Below, one piece after another: positions 35,215 through 46,232 of a stretch of DNA of 64,000 nt. The notes under the pieces were generated by a model that worked only from the letters and a program-made list of their open reading frames with translations, was not told the origin of the DNA and searched no databases. Each line of letters opens with the position of its first letter. The stretch's first letter is position 1. Origin of the DNA: Myotis daubentonii (Eukaryota > Chordata > Mammalia > Chiroptera > Vespertilionidae); assembly GCF_963259705.1 (NCBI RefSeq), contig NC_081861.1, forward strand, positions 65,019,623 to 65,083,622. The letters run 5' to 3'. The position numbers were made by a program, and so were the translations under genes.

Positions 35215-35420
35215 GGTACATATCTGATCATATCAGACTCTTTAAAAAATCTATATTCTCATTGCCTACCAATTAAAATTCCAATTTACATTATTAACTT
35301 TATTTCCTGCTACCGACCCGCTTATATCTTATGCTTGAGCCATACCAAACTCTTCACCAATCCCTGCACATAATTTCTGTCTGCCTAAAATGGCATTCAC
35401 CGATTTTAAAAATGTCTACT
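35215..35420 (+). repeat. Possible L2 LINE fragment
   Basis: 'TAAAATTCCAATTTAC', 'CTATTTCCTGCTACC'-like and 'TTTCTGTCTGCCTAAAATGGC' occur in the order seen in the mammalian L2 coding region. Heavily diverged. Confidence 0.4.
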
Positions 35421-36409
35421 TATGTTTATGGCACCATCTGACTGAGCTAAGTTTGGTATTCAAAATTTCCCAAGGGAAAATTTTATCAGAGAAGCTGTTC
35501 TAGTACATGCCACCAACTTTAGAGTGCTAGATTTTAATAAAAGGTAATACTGTATCTCAGCAGAAAAACTCTTGTCATAGACATTTGTTCTCTAGAACAT
35601 ATTAAGATAAGTCAAGACATGTCAGCCTCTATGGGGGAGTGTTTTTGCATAAATTCTGCTGGTAAAATCAAAGATTTGAAATAAATGGTTTTCAAAAGTC
35701 ACATGGATACCCTGTGTCATTCAATTTTCATCTGATGCAATCATGAGTAGTGGGGATTAGGTGATCGTGATTATTTACATGAGAATGGAAGATGGATTAA
35801 TATCATAAGCAATTCCTAGGATCCATGGTGCTCTGTGTCTGGTCCTATGTGGTGACAGGTCCAACATCATTTTACTTCCAAGGCTCTTAGGCTGCTACTT
35901 TGGAGGTTTGTATGAGCAGATCTGTTGTGTTAGATCTAGACCACTGGGTTGCGGCGTAGGGCAGGGTTTTGGTGTACAATGGGTATCAGATGTAGAATGA
36001 AGTGGAATTGCCGGTGGTGATGCTGGGAGTAATGAGGGAATAGGATCTGTCATGGATGCATTGGGTGGAAAGAAAAAGCTATAATCTAGTAGGCTGAACA
36101 CTGAACACAGCATCCAGAGCTCCCTGACTATGGAGTCTAGGCAGGTCAAGCTAGAGGTGTTACAAGGAAGTGCCTTTTTCTGACTAATATGGTTTATAAT
36201 GCGTTGTGTGGTTGTTCTAATGGTGCATGACTTATTGTGTTGCCAAATAGTCTTGTTAGAGGCAAGGTTTGTGAGGCAATGCAGTTAGCTATTTCAGAGA
36301 AATACTGTTCCATAAGATCAGTACTGTTCCTCAGGGTCAATCAACTGGAGGCATTTTTACAACTTGACTTTGAGGCTGAAGGTCACCACAGTCACTGCCT
36401 TAGATGCTC
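35421..36409. other. Unrecognised stretch; proline-rich minus-strand frame at 35895-36149
   Basis: An 84-codon minus-strand frame ending at 35895 is rich in Pro, Ser and Thr. Upstream on that strand there is more partly open text to about 36430. The composition is unlike the L1 around it and could come from an old retroelement, but I cannot name any domain and stops interrupt it. Confidence 0.3.
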
Positions 36410-37220
36410 ACTCTCACAACTTCAATTCACTATAATACTAGAAATCCTCTCCAGAGCAATTTGGCAAGAAAATGAAATAAAATGCATCCAACTCAGAAAG
36501 GAAGAAGTAAAATGTTCCCTGTTCGTAAATGACATTGTTGATGGGAATGCAAAATGGCACAGCCACTACAGACAACACTATAGAAGTTTCTCAAAGTCCT
36601 AAAGACTCCACAAAAAAACTATTAGAACTAATAAACCAATTCAGTAAAGTTTAACAATACACAATCAACACATAAAAATCAGTTGCATTTACATATTCTA
36701 ACAATGAACTATCTGAAAAAAGACGGTAGAAAAACAATATAATTTATAATAGCATCCAAAACCAATTAAATACTTAGGAAAAAACTATGCAGGTAAAAAA
36801 AAACCATATATTGAAAACTACAAAACATTGATGAAAGAAATTAAGACAGACGGATGAAAAAAACTAACGTTCAAGGATTGGATGACTTAATATTGTTTAA
36901 ATGTCAATATTAATCAAAGTGATCTGTAGATTTAATGTAATCCCTATCAAAATCCTTTTGGCAGTTTTTACAAAAATAGATTTTAAAAAATTCTAAAATT
37001 TATGTAAAACCATAAAAGACCATGAGTAGTCTAAACAATCTTAAACGAGAAAAGAAAAATTAGAGGAATCACAATCTCTGATTTTAAGACATATGTATTA
37101 TAAATCTTCAGTAATCAAAAAAGTATTGTACTGGTATAAAGACAGACATACAGACCAGTAGACTAGATTAAAGCACACAGAAATATATCCACATGTATAT
37201 GGTCAAAAGATGTTCAACAA
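36410..37220 (+). mobile_element. L1 ORF2 fragment, sense
   Basis: 'CAATAATACTAGAAATCCTC'-like start, then 'CAGTTGCATTTACATATTC', 'AATTTATAATAGCATCC' and 'GTACTGGTATAAAGACAGAC', which are ORF2 landmarks. Many stops. It stops abruptly at 37220, where text of opposite orientation begins. Confidence 0.8.
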
Positions 37221-38213
37221 GGGTGTCTTTCGTTTCTTTTTCTTGCCTAAGTACTCTAGCTAGGACCTCTATGAATACAAGTGGCAATAAAAGTCTTCCT
37301 TGTCTTGTGCCTGATTTCAGAGGAAGAGCTCTTAGTCTTTCACCATTGAGTGTGATATTAGTTAGGGGTTTTTCTTACATGGAGTTTATTCTGTTGAGGT
37401 AATTTCTTTTTATTCCTAATTTGAGCATTTTTATCATGAAACGGTGTTTAATTCTGTCAAATGCTTTTTGGGGCATTAATCCAGATAATCATGTTTATTT
37501 TTTCCTTCATTCTGCTAATGTGATATATTACATTGATTTTATATATTGTATAATTCTTTAATCCAAGAATAAATCTCACTTGGTGATGGTGTGTAATCTC
37601 TTTCATATGTTTCTGAATTTGATTTGCCAGTAACTTATTGAGGATTTTTACATCAATATTCATAAAAATACTGGTCTATAATTTTTTATAATGTCTTTGT
37701 CTTGGGTACCAGGATAATGTTGGCTATATGGAATGACTAGAAAACATTCCCTTCCATTTAATTTTTTGGACGAATTTGAGAAGGATTGATGTTAATTATT
37801 CTTTAAATGTTTAGTAGAATTCATCAGTAAAGCCATTTGGTTCAGCAAATTTCTTCCTGGGGAGATTTTTGATCACTGATTTAATCTTCTTATGAATTAT
37901 AGCTATTTGGGCTTCATATTTCTTTTTTTATTTAGTTTTGGTGAGTTGTTTTTTATTCTAGGAATTTGTCTATTTGATCTAGGTTATCCACCTTGTTTGT
38001 GTACAATTGTTCATAGTAGTATTTAAAACATATTTTAGTACTGTCAAATTGGTGTCAATGTTCCCTCTTTCATTTCTGATTTTTAATTTTGGGTCTTCAC
38101 TCTTTTTTTCCTTAAGTCTAGCTAAAGATATTGATATTCCGAAGAGACAACTCTTGGTTTTGTTAACTTCTCTATTATTTTTCTATTCTCTGTTTTATTT
38201 ATCTCCACTATTT

Positions 38214-38547
38214 TATTTATTTATTTCCCTTATCACTTAAAATTATGATTCACACTTACTGAAAGAGCTCTTTGTAGACTTCGAAAATACATATCTTTAC
38301 CATTTATCACTTGTGTGTGTCTCTGACCAGGAAAATAAGTTGGCTAAGATGCTCCTGAAGCCACACAGCATGTGACTGTAGAATTACCTTGGCCTCCGTG
38401 CTTTCCCATATTATATGTCACCTGTGCCATCAGGAACTGCCATGATGCTATTAAAAGCCATTCTGTTGTCACATCCAGGCAGCTCTGTCACAATGACTGC
38501 TGGGCGGATAGTAAGGCACCATCAACTTTGACTCTTCCTGATTTCAA
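38214..38547 (-). pseudogene. Candidate processed retrocopy of an unidentified transcript
   Basis: A 334-bp segment interrupts the antisense L1 and is bounded by the identical 17-bp repeat ATTTATCTCCACTATTT at 38197-38213 and 38548-38564. On the minus strand it ends in a simple A-rich tail of AAATA units (38214-38225). A long target duplication plus 3' A-rich tail is the signature of L1-driven retroposition. It lacks a VES head, L1 sequence or any LTR. One minus-strand frame reads without stop for about 48 codons (roughly 38485-38340) after an earlier 19-codon open stretch, but no start or family is recognisable. The source RNA could be an mRNA 3' end or a non-coding RNA. Confidence 0.65.
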
Positions 38548-38944
38548 ATTTATCTCCACTATTTAAAAAATACTGTGATTTCCTTTCTTCTGCTAGGTTT
38601 GTTCTCTTTTTTCTAGCTCCTTACGGTATAAAGTCACATTGTTGATTTGAGACTTCTTTATAAAATGTAAATGTTTGAAGTTATAAATTTCCTCTTAACA
38701 CTGCCTTTGCTACATCTAATAACTTTTGGTATGTTGTGTTTTCATTTTTATTTTCTCAAGATATTTTATAATTTCTCTTTTTATTTTCTTAGTCCACTGG
38801 TTTTTAAGAGTTTGTTGTTTAATTTCCACTTATTTGTGAATATTCCAACTATTCTTCTGCTATTGATTTTTAGTTTTATCTAATTGTGATCAGAAAATAT
38901 TTTATTTTGATCATTTTAAATTTAATAAAACTGTGTTTAAACTG

Positions 38945-39071
38945 CTTCGGCTGGGTGGCTCAGTTGGTTGGAGCATCATCCTGTATACCAAAAGGTGCCC
39001 TGACAAGGAATTGAATCATGACCTCCTGGTTTATAGGTCAACATTTAACCACTGAGCAACACTGGCTGAGC
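38945..39071. repeat. Inverted VES head-to-head chimera
   Basis: 38945-38997 is a sense VES head (GTGGCTCAGTTGGTTGGAGC). It joins directly at 38998 to an antisense VES head (CCCTGACAAGGAATTGAATC to ACTGAGCAACACTGG) ending at 39071. No middle or tail of either is present. Confidence 0.8.
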
Positions 39072-39096
39072 TAGATATTTTCTTTGTGGCTACCAT

Positions 39097-39418
39097 TGAG
39101 GCAGGGGGTCCCGCGGGGGTGAGGCCAACGGAGTCCTAATGAAGCATTCCCGACTCTGGAGACCGGTTCAAGATGCAAATCTGACTTTATTGTTTTAGTG
39201 CAGCGACATATATAACATTCCAGACCAATCAGAAGTTTACACCATCCTTAGGGCAGCCAATGGTAGGAAAGACAGGGTACTATGTAGGGGCTCTAGGGGG
39301 CTTCCTCAGGCGGGCGCTGCCACTTTCCGGTGTGCCAAGGAAGCTTGTATAGGCGGAGTGTGCTCACGCCATTGCATCTGCCACTGCACTGAGATAAATC
39401 TCCTGAGCTCTTCCCACA
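39097..39418 (-). mobile_element. Solo LTR of a class II (ERVK-like) endogenous retrovirus
   Basis: On the minus strand the LTR begins TGTGGGAAGAGC and ends CCCCCTGCCTCA. It has a TATA-like ATATATG (about 39210-39218) and an AATAAAG signal (about 39185-39192) in the right order. TACCAT at 39091-39096 and 39419-39424 is a perfect 6-bp target duplication, the length typical of class II elements. No viral genes remain, as expected after LTR-LTR recombination. Confidence 0.87.
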
Positions 39419-39900
39419 TACCATGATGATTATATATAACATATTAATGTCATTACAATTTATCTGAAATTGATAAAAACTTAATTTTAATCACATACAA
39501 AAACACTAGTCCTTTACAGTCCCACTCACTCACTTCATATTATTAATATCATAAATTATATAATGTGTTATGTACTCATTAACATAGATTTATAAGTGTT
39601 TTATACATTTGTCCTTTAAAACATGTAGAAAATGAAAAATGGAGTTTCAAACTAAAATGACAATAATACTGTTTTTTATATCTTTCCATGTATTTACATT
39701 TACTGGAGAACTTTACATTTTCATATGGCCTGGAGGTACTGTCCAGCATCATTTCATTTTAACCCAAAAGGTTCTCATAATGAATTATTTTAATTGTTGT
39801 TTTTCTGAGAATATATTAATTTCTCTCTCACTTTGAAAGAGAGTTTTGTAGATATAAAATTCTTGGTTGATGGCTTTTTCTTTTTTCTTTCAGTTCTTTA

Positions 39901-40576
39901 CATAAAGTAGTCCCCCCTTACCTGTGATTTCACTATTTGTGGTTTTAGTTACTGTGGTCAACCATGGTTTGAAAATATTAAGTTAAAAATTCCAGAAATA
40001 AACAACTCTTATATTTTAATATGTATAGTGTTCTGAGTAGTGTGATAAAATCTTGACCATCCCACCATTCCTGACCTGGACATGAATTCTTTGTCCAGTA
40101 TATCCACACTGTGCTGTATGTTACATGCTGTTCAGTTGGCTTTAACTTTTGAGGACTCTATGAATGAGTGGTGTTCACAATGCCCTATCCTTAACAGCCC
40201 TGCTCAGCCCCTATATAATGATTCTTACGGCTTCTTTTACGGAGTCAATCCATCTCATATTTAGTATTCCTCTTTATCTACTGAATACACTATCCATTTT
40301 TTAGTCACTTATTAGCTGGCTTGCTTATCAGATCAACTGTTATGGTATCACAGTTCTAGTGTTAAGTAACTCTTATTGTACTTAACAATGGCCCCAAAGC
40401 ACAAGAATGGTGATGCTGGCAGTTGGATATGCCGAAGAGAAGCTATAAAGTCCTTCCCTGAACTGAAAAGGTATGTATGTATAGGGGAAAAAAGTATAGC
40501 ATATATAAGAGTTGGTACTATCCACATTCACTGGGTGTCTTAGAACATATCCCCTATGGATAAGGGGGGACTACTG
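39901..40576 (+). mobile_element. Tigger-family (pogo) element, internally deleted
   Basis: Left end AGTAGTCCCCCCTTACC and right end GGATAAGGGGGGACTACTG are inverted, with TA at 40577-40578. The 5' non-coding part includes 'CGTTCTGAGTAG'-like and 'CCAGAAATAAACAACTC' text known from Tigger elements. Most of the transposase gene is deleted. It sits in the antisense L1. Confidence 0.82.
40388..40474 (+). pseudogene. Tigger transposase, N-terminal scrap
   Basis: From ATG at 40388 the frame gives MAPKHKNGDAGS and about 17 further residues resembling the basic start of Tigger/CENP-B-like transposases. It then runs into unrelated sequence near the right terminal repeat. The DNA-binding and DDE domains are missing. 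Confidence 0.65.
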
Positions 40577-41525
40577 TATATAATCCCACTGTCTTTTGGG
40601 CTGCAAAGTTTCTGCTGAACAATCCACTGCTAGTTTAATTGTGGATCTCTTGGATGTGATGACTCACTTTTCTCTTGCTGCTTTCCAGATTCTCTCTTTT
40701 TCTTTTAGAAGTTGATTATAATGTGTCTCAGTGTGAATCTCTTCAGGTCTATCTTAATTTGTGTTTGTTGAGCTTCTCATATTTGTATATCCATGACTTT
40801 GCTCAAATTTTGGATGTTTTATTATTTTTTCAAATAAGCTCTTTGAAACTTTTTTATTTTTCTATTTCTTGGATTCCCATAATGTATACATTGATCTGCT
40901 TAGTGGTGCTCCATGAGCCCCTTCAGTTCTGTTTACTTTTCATCGTTTTTTCTTTTGTTCCTTAGACTCAATAATTTTAAATGACCTGTCACCAAGTTCA
41001 CTAATTCTTTATTTTTTCTATTCAAATTGTTGAAACCATTTTTATAGGCTGAATTGTGGTTTCCCCCTTCTAAACTCGTATCTTTCATTGAAAGTTGGGC
41101 ATGTGAAAAACAGTCTCCTATTTCAATCTCTGCAGACCGTCATGAAATACCTTTAGCAATTAGTAAACTCCTTGAGCCTTCTAATCAGCTCTGCATGGAG
41201 GCTTAAGTACTCAAGTATTTTCTGGGTGTGTCTTTGTCTGGATCTTTATGAATAAGCTTTTCAAAATTTATTCATAATTTTCCAAGAAGTCTCACCCCAG
41301 CTTCTTCTGGGAGTTTAGTGCACAGACCAGATAGAATGTTGCAAATAAATTTTACTGTGCTTCTCCCATTTTAAGTGAGGGTACCAGAAATTGAGCCTCT
41401 TCCTTCCAACCTTGCAGTACTAAGCCAAGGAAGGGTTGGAATGTGGATGAGTAAAAATGGCATGAAATTTGCTACTAGTTTGAATGTGGCTTTTTCTTAA
41501 TTAGGTATTCATTCTGTTGCTTTAT

Positions 41526-41727
41526 CAAGGGTCCTCAAACTACGGCCCATGGGCCACATGCAAATACAAATATTGTATTCGTTCCCGTTTTGTTTTTTTA
41601 CTTTTAAATAAGATATGTTCAGTGTGCATAGGAATTTGTTCATAGTTTCTTTTAAAACTATAGTCCGACCCTCCAACCGTCTGAGGGCCAGTGAACCAGC
41701 CCCGTTTAAAAAGTTTGAGGACCCCTG
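41526..41727. mobile_element. Non-autonomous hAT element (family 2, copy 2)
   Basis: Left end CAAGGGTCCTCAAACT, right end in reverse CAGGGGTCCTCAAACT. The interior matches 31805-32012 in reverse orientation. The left flank CTTTAT and right flank CTTTAGAT look like the same target with a 2-base loss. Confidence 0.9.
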
Positions 41728-42100
41728 CTTTAGATCTTTAACTGGTTTCCAGAACTCCTATGTAGTTATTTTACTCAGTCAGTAGTTGTTTATTTAATGT
41801 TTCCATGGTGAAGTGAGTGCCTGGAGCTTCCTAATCTGCCATCTTGCTGGTGTCATTACTAGACCATTTACAGTTAAAGTTATTATTCAAATAATTGCAC
41901 AGTGTCCTTGCCAGAACTTAGTGTTTTTATTTTTTAATTATTTATTTGTTTTAATTTTAACCATTCTATTAGAATTCTAGTGGTATCTCATTGTGGTTTT
42001 AATTTGCATTTCCCTAATGACTAACGATACTGACCATGTTTTAATATGCTCATTTAATAATTGTATATTAAATAACAGATATTAAATAAATTATATAAGA

Positions 42101-42306
42101 CTAGAGGCCCAGTGCATGGATTCATACACTGGTGGGGTCCCTCAGCTTGGCCTGTGCCCTCTTGCAATCCAGGACCCCTTGGGGGATGTCAGAAGCCCAG
42201 AGCACAGATTCAGCCCAATCCCCGCAGGCCAGGCCAAGGGACCTGCCTGGTGCACGGTCAAATAGTCGAACAGTTGAACGGTTGCTTAGGCTTTTATATA
42301 TATAGA
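42101..42306 (-). mobile_element. Short HeliBat-type Helitron
   Basis: Starts CTAGAGGCCCAGTGCATGG with the terminal hairpin and ends GGCTTTTATATATATAGA at 42306, followed by T. At 206 bp it is the shortest Helitron here. Confidence 0.9.
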
Positions 42307-42410
42307 TAATATATAAAAGTAAATTTTATATATATAAATTTTATATAATATATAAAAGTAAATTATATATATATATGTATATACAATATATATAATATAT
42401 ATATACTTAT
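42307..42410. repeat. AT-rich low-complexity tract
   Basis: Almost pure A/T with a direct repeat of TAATATATAAAAGTAAATT near 42308 and 42346 and several self-complementary stretches. Confidence 0.85.
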
Positions 42411-42813
42411 TCCCCTCTTGGGTACAATATCTTATCAAATAATTTGCCTGTGTATTTTTTACTTCAGTGTGTATTTTTTTTTTTAATTTTCGAGTTCAAA
42501 GTGTTGTTTACATTCATTTGATACAAGTCCTTTATGAGTTATGTAGTTTGCTAATATTTTATCCTTACCTCTGGTTTACCTAAACTTTCTCTTAAATTTG
42601 TCTCTCATAAAGCAAAAGTCAAGTTTATTAGCTTTTTTTTAATATATTTTGCTTATGATATCATATCTAAAAACTTAACACCAATCCCAAGGACATATAG
42701 ACTATCTTTTATATCTTATTCCGTGTTGAAATCCTGTTGACTATATTTGTTTTGGTTAATTTGGGGGCTCTCTATTTTGTCCCATTGAACTACATGTCTA
42801 CCCCTTGATTAGT

Positions 42814-43208
42814 TGCCGGGGTTGAGCAGGGGACCCTGAGTGACAGATGAACAGATTGCACTGACACACATTTTTATGAAAGAGAGGGCTAAGGGACTGT
42901 TTTGCTTTATAAGTAAAAAGCAGTCATGTTTGCCTGACTTCTCAGGCTTTTATTGTCACAACTTGAACTAAAAATAACCTCCAGATACAATCAGCAGGGT
43001 AAGTATCCTTGAGAAAGTATATGCTTCTACAAGGTCAGGTCTTTAAAGACTAAACATAGAGATTCTAGCAAAACACCCCGGGGGATCTGACTTGTTTGGA
43101 AAAGTCAAGGTAGGGGTTGCTCCCTTCAGCGAGGTCCCCTCAGAGGCCCCCAACCTTTTGAAGAATCCTTCTTACAGACATTCCAACCAAGTCCCGTGCT
43201 TCCTCACA
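42814..43208 (-). mobile_element. Solo LTR, class II-like, diverged
   Basis: On the minus strand it begins TGTGAGGAAGCACGGG and ends CCTGCTCAACCCCGGCA. An AATAAAAGCC polyadenylation signal is at about 42947-42955. The flanks ATTAGT (42808-42813) and TTTAGT (43209-43214) match at 5 of 6 bases. No internal viral sequence. Confidence 0.75.
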
Positions 43209-44782
43209 TTTAGTGTAGCTTTATAATAAACACAGAAATCAGGTAATGTGAATTTTCCAACTTTGTTCCTTTTCAGCATTGTTTTGGGTGTTCCTTTGCC
43301 TTTTCATAGAAATTTTAGCTTCAACTTCCTATTATATACAAGAAAATTTGTTATTTTCATTGGGATTGCTGAATCTATATTTTAAATTTTGGGAAAGTAA
43401 CATCTTACCAATATTGAACGTTCCAATCCATGAATACTATATGTGTTTTCATTCATTTTTTCTTCATTGAAATCTTTCATCAGTATTTTATAGTTTACTG
43501 TACACATAGCCTGCAGTAAAAAAATTAAGTATATTAATTTTATAACTAAGTATTTGCTATGTGTGCTACTGTAAATTATTTTTACTTTTCTTATTAATAT
43601 ATAAGATTACAATTGACTTTTATTTATTAACCTTATATCCTAAGACCATGAGAAACGTGCTTATTAGTTCTTAAAGCTTTTTTGCAAACTTGTTTTTTGC
43701 AAACTATATAGAAAACATTGTCATCTAATGATAGAGACAGTTTTATTTATTTCTTTACTATCATTAGGGCTTTATTTATTTTTATTGCTGATTGCTCCAC
43801 TAAGATTTTGAATATTGACTAGAACAAGTGAGAGAGGACATCTTGCCTTATTCATGAACTCTTGCAATTATTATTGATGATACTAAATGTTGACAGATGA
43901 ACTTTTGTAAATTAAGAAACCTCCATTTTATTATAGATTTAGTGAGAATTTTTATGCTGTTTATGTATCTATTCAAAGGATATGTACTACACAAGAATAA
44001 ACTCAAAATGAATTAAAGACTTAAATGTAAATCACAAAACAATAAAAATCTGAAAAGAAAACATAGGCAGTAAAATTTTGACACTTCTCCTAGCAAAATT
44101 TTTGCAAATATATCTCCTAGGGAAAGGAAAACAAAATAAACAAATGGTTCTACATCAAACTAAAGAGCATTTGCACAACAAAAGAAATGGGAACCCACTG
44201 AGTGGGAGAACATATTCTCCAATCATACATCTGATAAGGGCTTAATTTCAAAAATACATAAATAACTTATAGTACACAACACCAACAAGACTAACAACCC
44301 AATAAAAAAAAATGGGCAAAGGACCTGTCTATACAGATAGCTAATAGATATATGAAAACATGTTCAATGTCACTAATCAGAGAGATGCAAATTAAAACCA
44401 CACTGAGATATCAACTCATGCCTGTCAGAATGGCTATCATCAATAAATCCACAAAAAACAAGAATTGGCCAGGATGTGGAGGAAAGGGAACCCTCGTGTA
44501 CTGTTGGTGGGAATGCAGACTGGTGCAGCCACTGTGAATAACAGTATGCTGTTTCCTCAAAAACTTAAAAATGGAACTGCTTTTAGACCCAGCGATCCCA
44601 CTTCTGGGGATATATCCTAAGAAACCTGAAACACTAATTTGAAACTATATATGCACCCCTATATTCATTGAAGCATTATTTATAATAGCCAAGATCTGAA
44701 AACAAACCAAGTGCCCATCAGTAGATGAGTGGATAAAAAAAAAAAAGCCATACATTTACACAATGGAATACTATTCAGCAGC

Positions 44783-44784
44783 AA

Positions 44785-44823
<39 letters not shown>

Positions 44824-44826
44824 ATA
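44783..44826. repeat. (AAAT)n microsatellite in L1
   Basis: About 10-11 AAAT units expanded within the L1. Confidence 0.95.
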
Positions 44827-45089
44827 TTGAGGGGAGGGCGGGGGGAGATCTTACCTTTTGTGACAGCATGGATGGACCTGGAGGTTATTATGTTAAGTGA
44901 AAAAAGCCACTCAGAGAAAGACAAATAACATATGATCTCACTTATATGTGGAATCTAATGAACAAAATAAAAATAAACTGGCAAACAAAATAGAAACAGA
45001 CTCATAGATAGAACAGACGGACAGCTGTCAGAGGGTTTGGGAGACATGGATGAAAGAAGATGGAAAGATTAAGCAAAAAAAAAAAAAGA

Positions 45090-45095
<6 letters not shown>

Positions 45096-45136
<41 letters not shown>
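45096..45136. repeat. (TA)n microsatellite in L1 3' UTR
   Basis: About 20 TA units. The two minus-strand frames crossing it are repeat artefacts. Confidence 0.95.
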
Positions 45137-45139
<3 letters not shown>

Positions 45140-45534
45140 GGTGACAGCCACAGGGTGGTGATAGACACAGGGAGAGGGGGGTGGGTAGTACCTGGAGGTG
45201 AGTAAGGAGGGAATTGGAAGGAAAAGAGACTTTGCTTGGGGTGTTGGGTGCACGATGCAGTGTGCAGATGATGTTTTGTTGAGTTGTACACTTGAAACCT
45301 GTATGATTTTGTGAATCAATGTCATCCCAAATAATTCAATAAAAAAGCAATTAAGAAAAAAAAGAAATGATATATACTTTATATTATACAGTCTCTTAAT
45401 GTGCTGAATTCTATTGATTAATATTTGAATTTTATCTAGTTTTTATTTTAGAATAATGCTTTACTCATTAAATGACTTGGGATGTATTTCTCCCTTCTCT
45501 ATTTTCTGGGACAACTTATTTTAGAATTTATATT

Positions 45535-45580
45535 TGTATTAGTCGAAGTTCTCCAGAGAAACAGAACAAATAAGATGTAC

Positions 45581-45635
<55 letters not shown>

Positions 45636-46066
45636 CATACATATAGATATAGGTGTGTAGATAGATTTATTATAAGAATGTGCTCAGGCAGTAGTTATGG
45701 AGGCTAAAAACACACATAGTCTGCTACCTGCAAGCTGGAGAATCAGGAAAGTTGATGGTATAAATCCGTTCGAGTCTGTAAGCCTGAAAACCAAGAGCTC
45801 TGATGAATGGAGGCAGAACAGGATAAAAGTCCCAGCTCAAGAAGAGAGGGAAAATTTGCCCTTCCTTTGCTCTTTTGTTCCAATTGAGTTCTTAACAGAC
45901 TAGATGATGCCTGCCTACATTGGTGAGGGTTAATCTCTTTCCTCGGTCTACTGCCTCAAATGCTAATCTCTTCTAAAATGCCTTCACAGCCACACCCAGA
46001 AATATTTTACCAGGTATCTGGGCTTCCCTTAGCCCAGTCAAGTTGACACATAGAATCGACCATTAT
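45535..46066 (-). mobile_element. ERVL (MLT2-like) LTR
   Basis: Opens TGTATTAGTCGAAGTTCTCC with 'AGAGAAACAGAACAAATAAG', contains a (TA)n run (about 45585-45630), then 'CAGTCAAGTTGACACATAG' and 'CGACCATTATA'. It is the reverse complement of the pattern at 23246-23805. It is inserted in the antisense L1. Confidence 0.65.
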
Positions 46067-46232
46067 ATTATTTTTTCTTTCTCAAGTGTTTGTAGAATTT
46101 GTTATAGAAATCATCTGAGCCTGGAATTTTATTTTATGGAAGGTTTTAAACTACAATATCAATGTTTTTAATAGACTCAGGACTATGCATGGTTAGCTAT
46201 TTATTTTTTAATGAGTTTTGGTACTGGTATCT

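Larger units (their letters stand above)
37221..41860 (-). mobile_element. Long antisense old L1 cut by several insertions
   Basis: ORF2 text in antisense runs 37221-38213, resumes 38565-38944, then 39425-39900 and 40578-41045. It passes into a probable L1 5' UTR region (41046-41860, ending CTAATCTGCCATCTTGCTGG..GTCAT). Insertions in order: candidate retrocopy (38214-38547), VES chimera (38945-39071), solo LTR (39097-39418), Tigger (39901-40576) and hAT (41526-41727). Coding potential is destroyed. Confidence 0.78.
43989..45362 (+). mobile_element. Younger L1, 5'-truncated, complete 3' end
   Basis: Begins in ORF2 ('CACAAGAATAAACTCAAAATG') and runs through 'GTGTACTGTTGGTGGGAATGC' to the 3' UTR ('GTACACTTGAAACCTGTATG') and an A-rich tail. 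A 61-codon ORF2 remnant is open at 44352-44537. AAAGGATATGTACT before it and AAATGATATATACTT after it look like a decayed target duplication in the antisense L1. Confidence 0.88.

Noticed and set aside
36237..36602. 121-codon plus-strand frame as a gene
   Set aside because: Its 3' half is clearly L1 ORF2 text and its 5' half has no recognisable domain.
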